Source: Rickettsia typhi (GTDB lineage: Bacteria; Pseudomonadota; Alphaproteobacteria; Rickettsiales; Rickettsiaceae). From it: DNA of 7,252 nt. Made by a program: the position numbers and the translations under genes. Shown here in pieces: positions 7,108-7,252 of the stretch. Each line of letters starts with the position of its first letter. Position 1 is the stretch's first letter. The DNA is taken from contig CAMCXV010000050.1 of NCBI GenBank assembly GCA_945883665.1, forward strand, positions 1-7,252, read 5' to 3'. The notes under the pieces were generated by a model. That model had not been told where the DNA came from and searched no databases. It saw only the letters and a list, made by a program, of their open reading frames with translations.

Positions 7108-7252
7108 CATAAGTATCTACACAAATTCTGATGCTTTATATTTAGGGTTATGATTAAATCTTTTATTTCATTCATAAAGGATTAGGCAAATGGAAGTAAG
7201 ATTAGAAAACCGATATAAGAAATTGGTTAGGTCTCATATGCAGATTGGAAAT
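7108..7252 (+). mobile_element. End of an insertion sequence, Tn5/IS50-like (IS4 family), running off the window
   Basis: The edge is set by the loss of sucD homology at 7107. The first 19 bases inside, CATAAGTATCTACACAAAT, match the Tn5 outer end (CTGACTCTTATACACAAGT) at 11 of 19 positions when both begin at the terminal C, including a shared TACACAA core. An 82-bp AT-rich leader (7108-7189) precedes a reading frame pointing inward at 7190, the usual layout of an insertion sequence. The second end, its inverted repeat and the target duplication lie outside the window, so the type is a tentative call. Confidence 0.6.
7190..7252 (+). CDS. Probable IS4-type transposase, N-terminal 21 residues only
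   Basis: The frame starts at ATG 7190 with MEVRLENRYKKLVRSHMQIG and is open to the window edge. A ribosome-binding stretch AAAGG at 7176-7180 lies 9 nt upstream. The basic, amphipathic start, of the pattern 'LExRYxxLVxxHMQ', resembles what I remember from Tn5-related IS4-family transposases in Rickettsiales and Gammaproteobacteria, but 21 residues are too few to confirm that. The position just inside a Tn5-like end supports the call. Neither the catalytic DDE residues nor the gene length can be assessed. Confidence 0.5.
   Translation, partial: MEVRLENRYKKLVRSHMQIGN

Noticed and set aside
6613..7110. Treating the 165-codon frame as an intact short SucD
   Set aside because: SucD is about 290 residues; the missing N-terminal CoA-binding domain and the insertion-sequence end at the break show a truncated gene.
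1..7252. CRISPR arrays, toxin-antitoxin pairs, phage genes, riboswitches
   Set aside because: No regularly spaced repeats, no paired small genes and no recognisable structured leader were seen on either strand.

Overview
This AT-rich window most likely comes from an obligate intracellular alphaproteobacterium of the Rickettsiales, probably a Rickettsia relative. The strongest sign is the first gene, whose whole length I recognise as the rickettsial S-adenosylmethionine importer Sam. A ProP-like transporter, a bifunctional PutA, an E. coli-type long QueF and a proteobacterial SucD fit the same picture. This assignment comes from remembered family sequences, not from a database search.

Layout. 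Positions 1-140 hold decayed mobile DNA: a minus-strand fragment resembling the N-terminus of an IS630-type transposase, bracketed by an imperfect inverted repeat. The plus strand then carries sam (231-1121), overlapping by 4 nt an MHS-type major facilitator transporter (1118-2389). After a 73-bp gap with a candidate promoter comes putA (2463-5549), followed by a weak terminator, a tRNA-Arg with anticodon CCG and encoded CCA (5638-5714), and queF (5749-6579). The queF stop codon lies inside a perfect 10-bp hairpin that probably ends its transcript. On the minus strand, converging on queF, is the C-terminal half of sucD (6613-7107). It breaks off at 7107/7108, where the end of an insertion sequence begins. 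That end resembles the Tn5/IS50 outer end, and a transposase-like reading frame starts at 7190 and leaves the window.

How the genes relate. sam, the transporter and putA form a plausible scavenging block: import of SAM, import of proline, betaine or a similar solute, and oxidation of proline to glutamate, which can enter the TCA cycle through 2-oxoglutarate. SucD acts in the succinyl-CoA step just downstream, so its interruption by the insertion sequence is the most consequential observation here. QueF makes preQ1 for queuosine, but no other queuosine gene is in the window. I found no CRISPR array, toxin-antitoxin pair, phage gene or clearly new system. The notable features are the broken sucD, the insertion-sequence boundary and the older transposon scar at the left edge.
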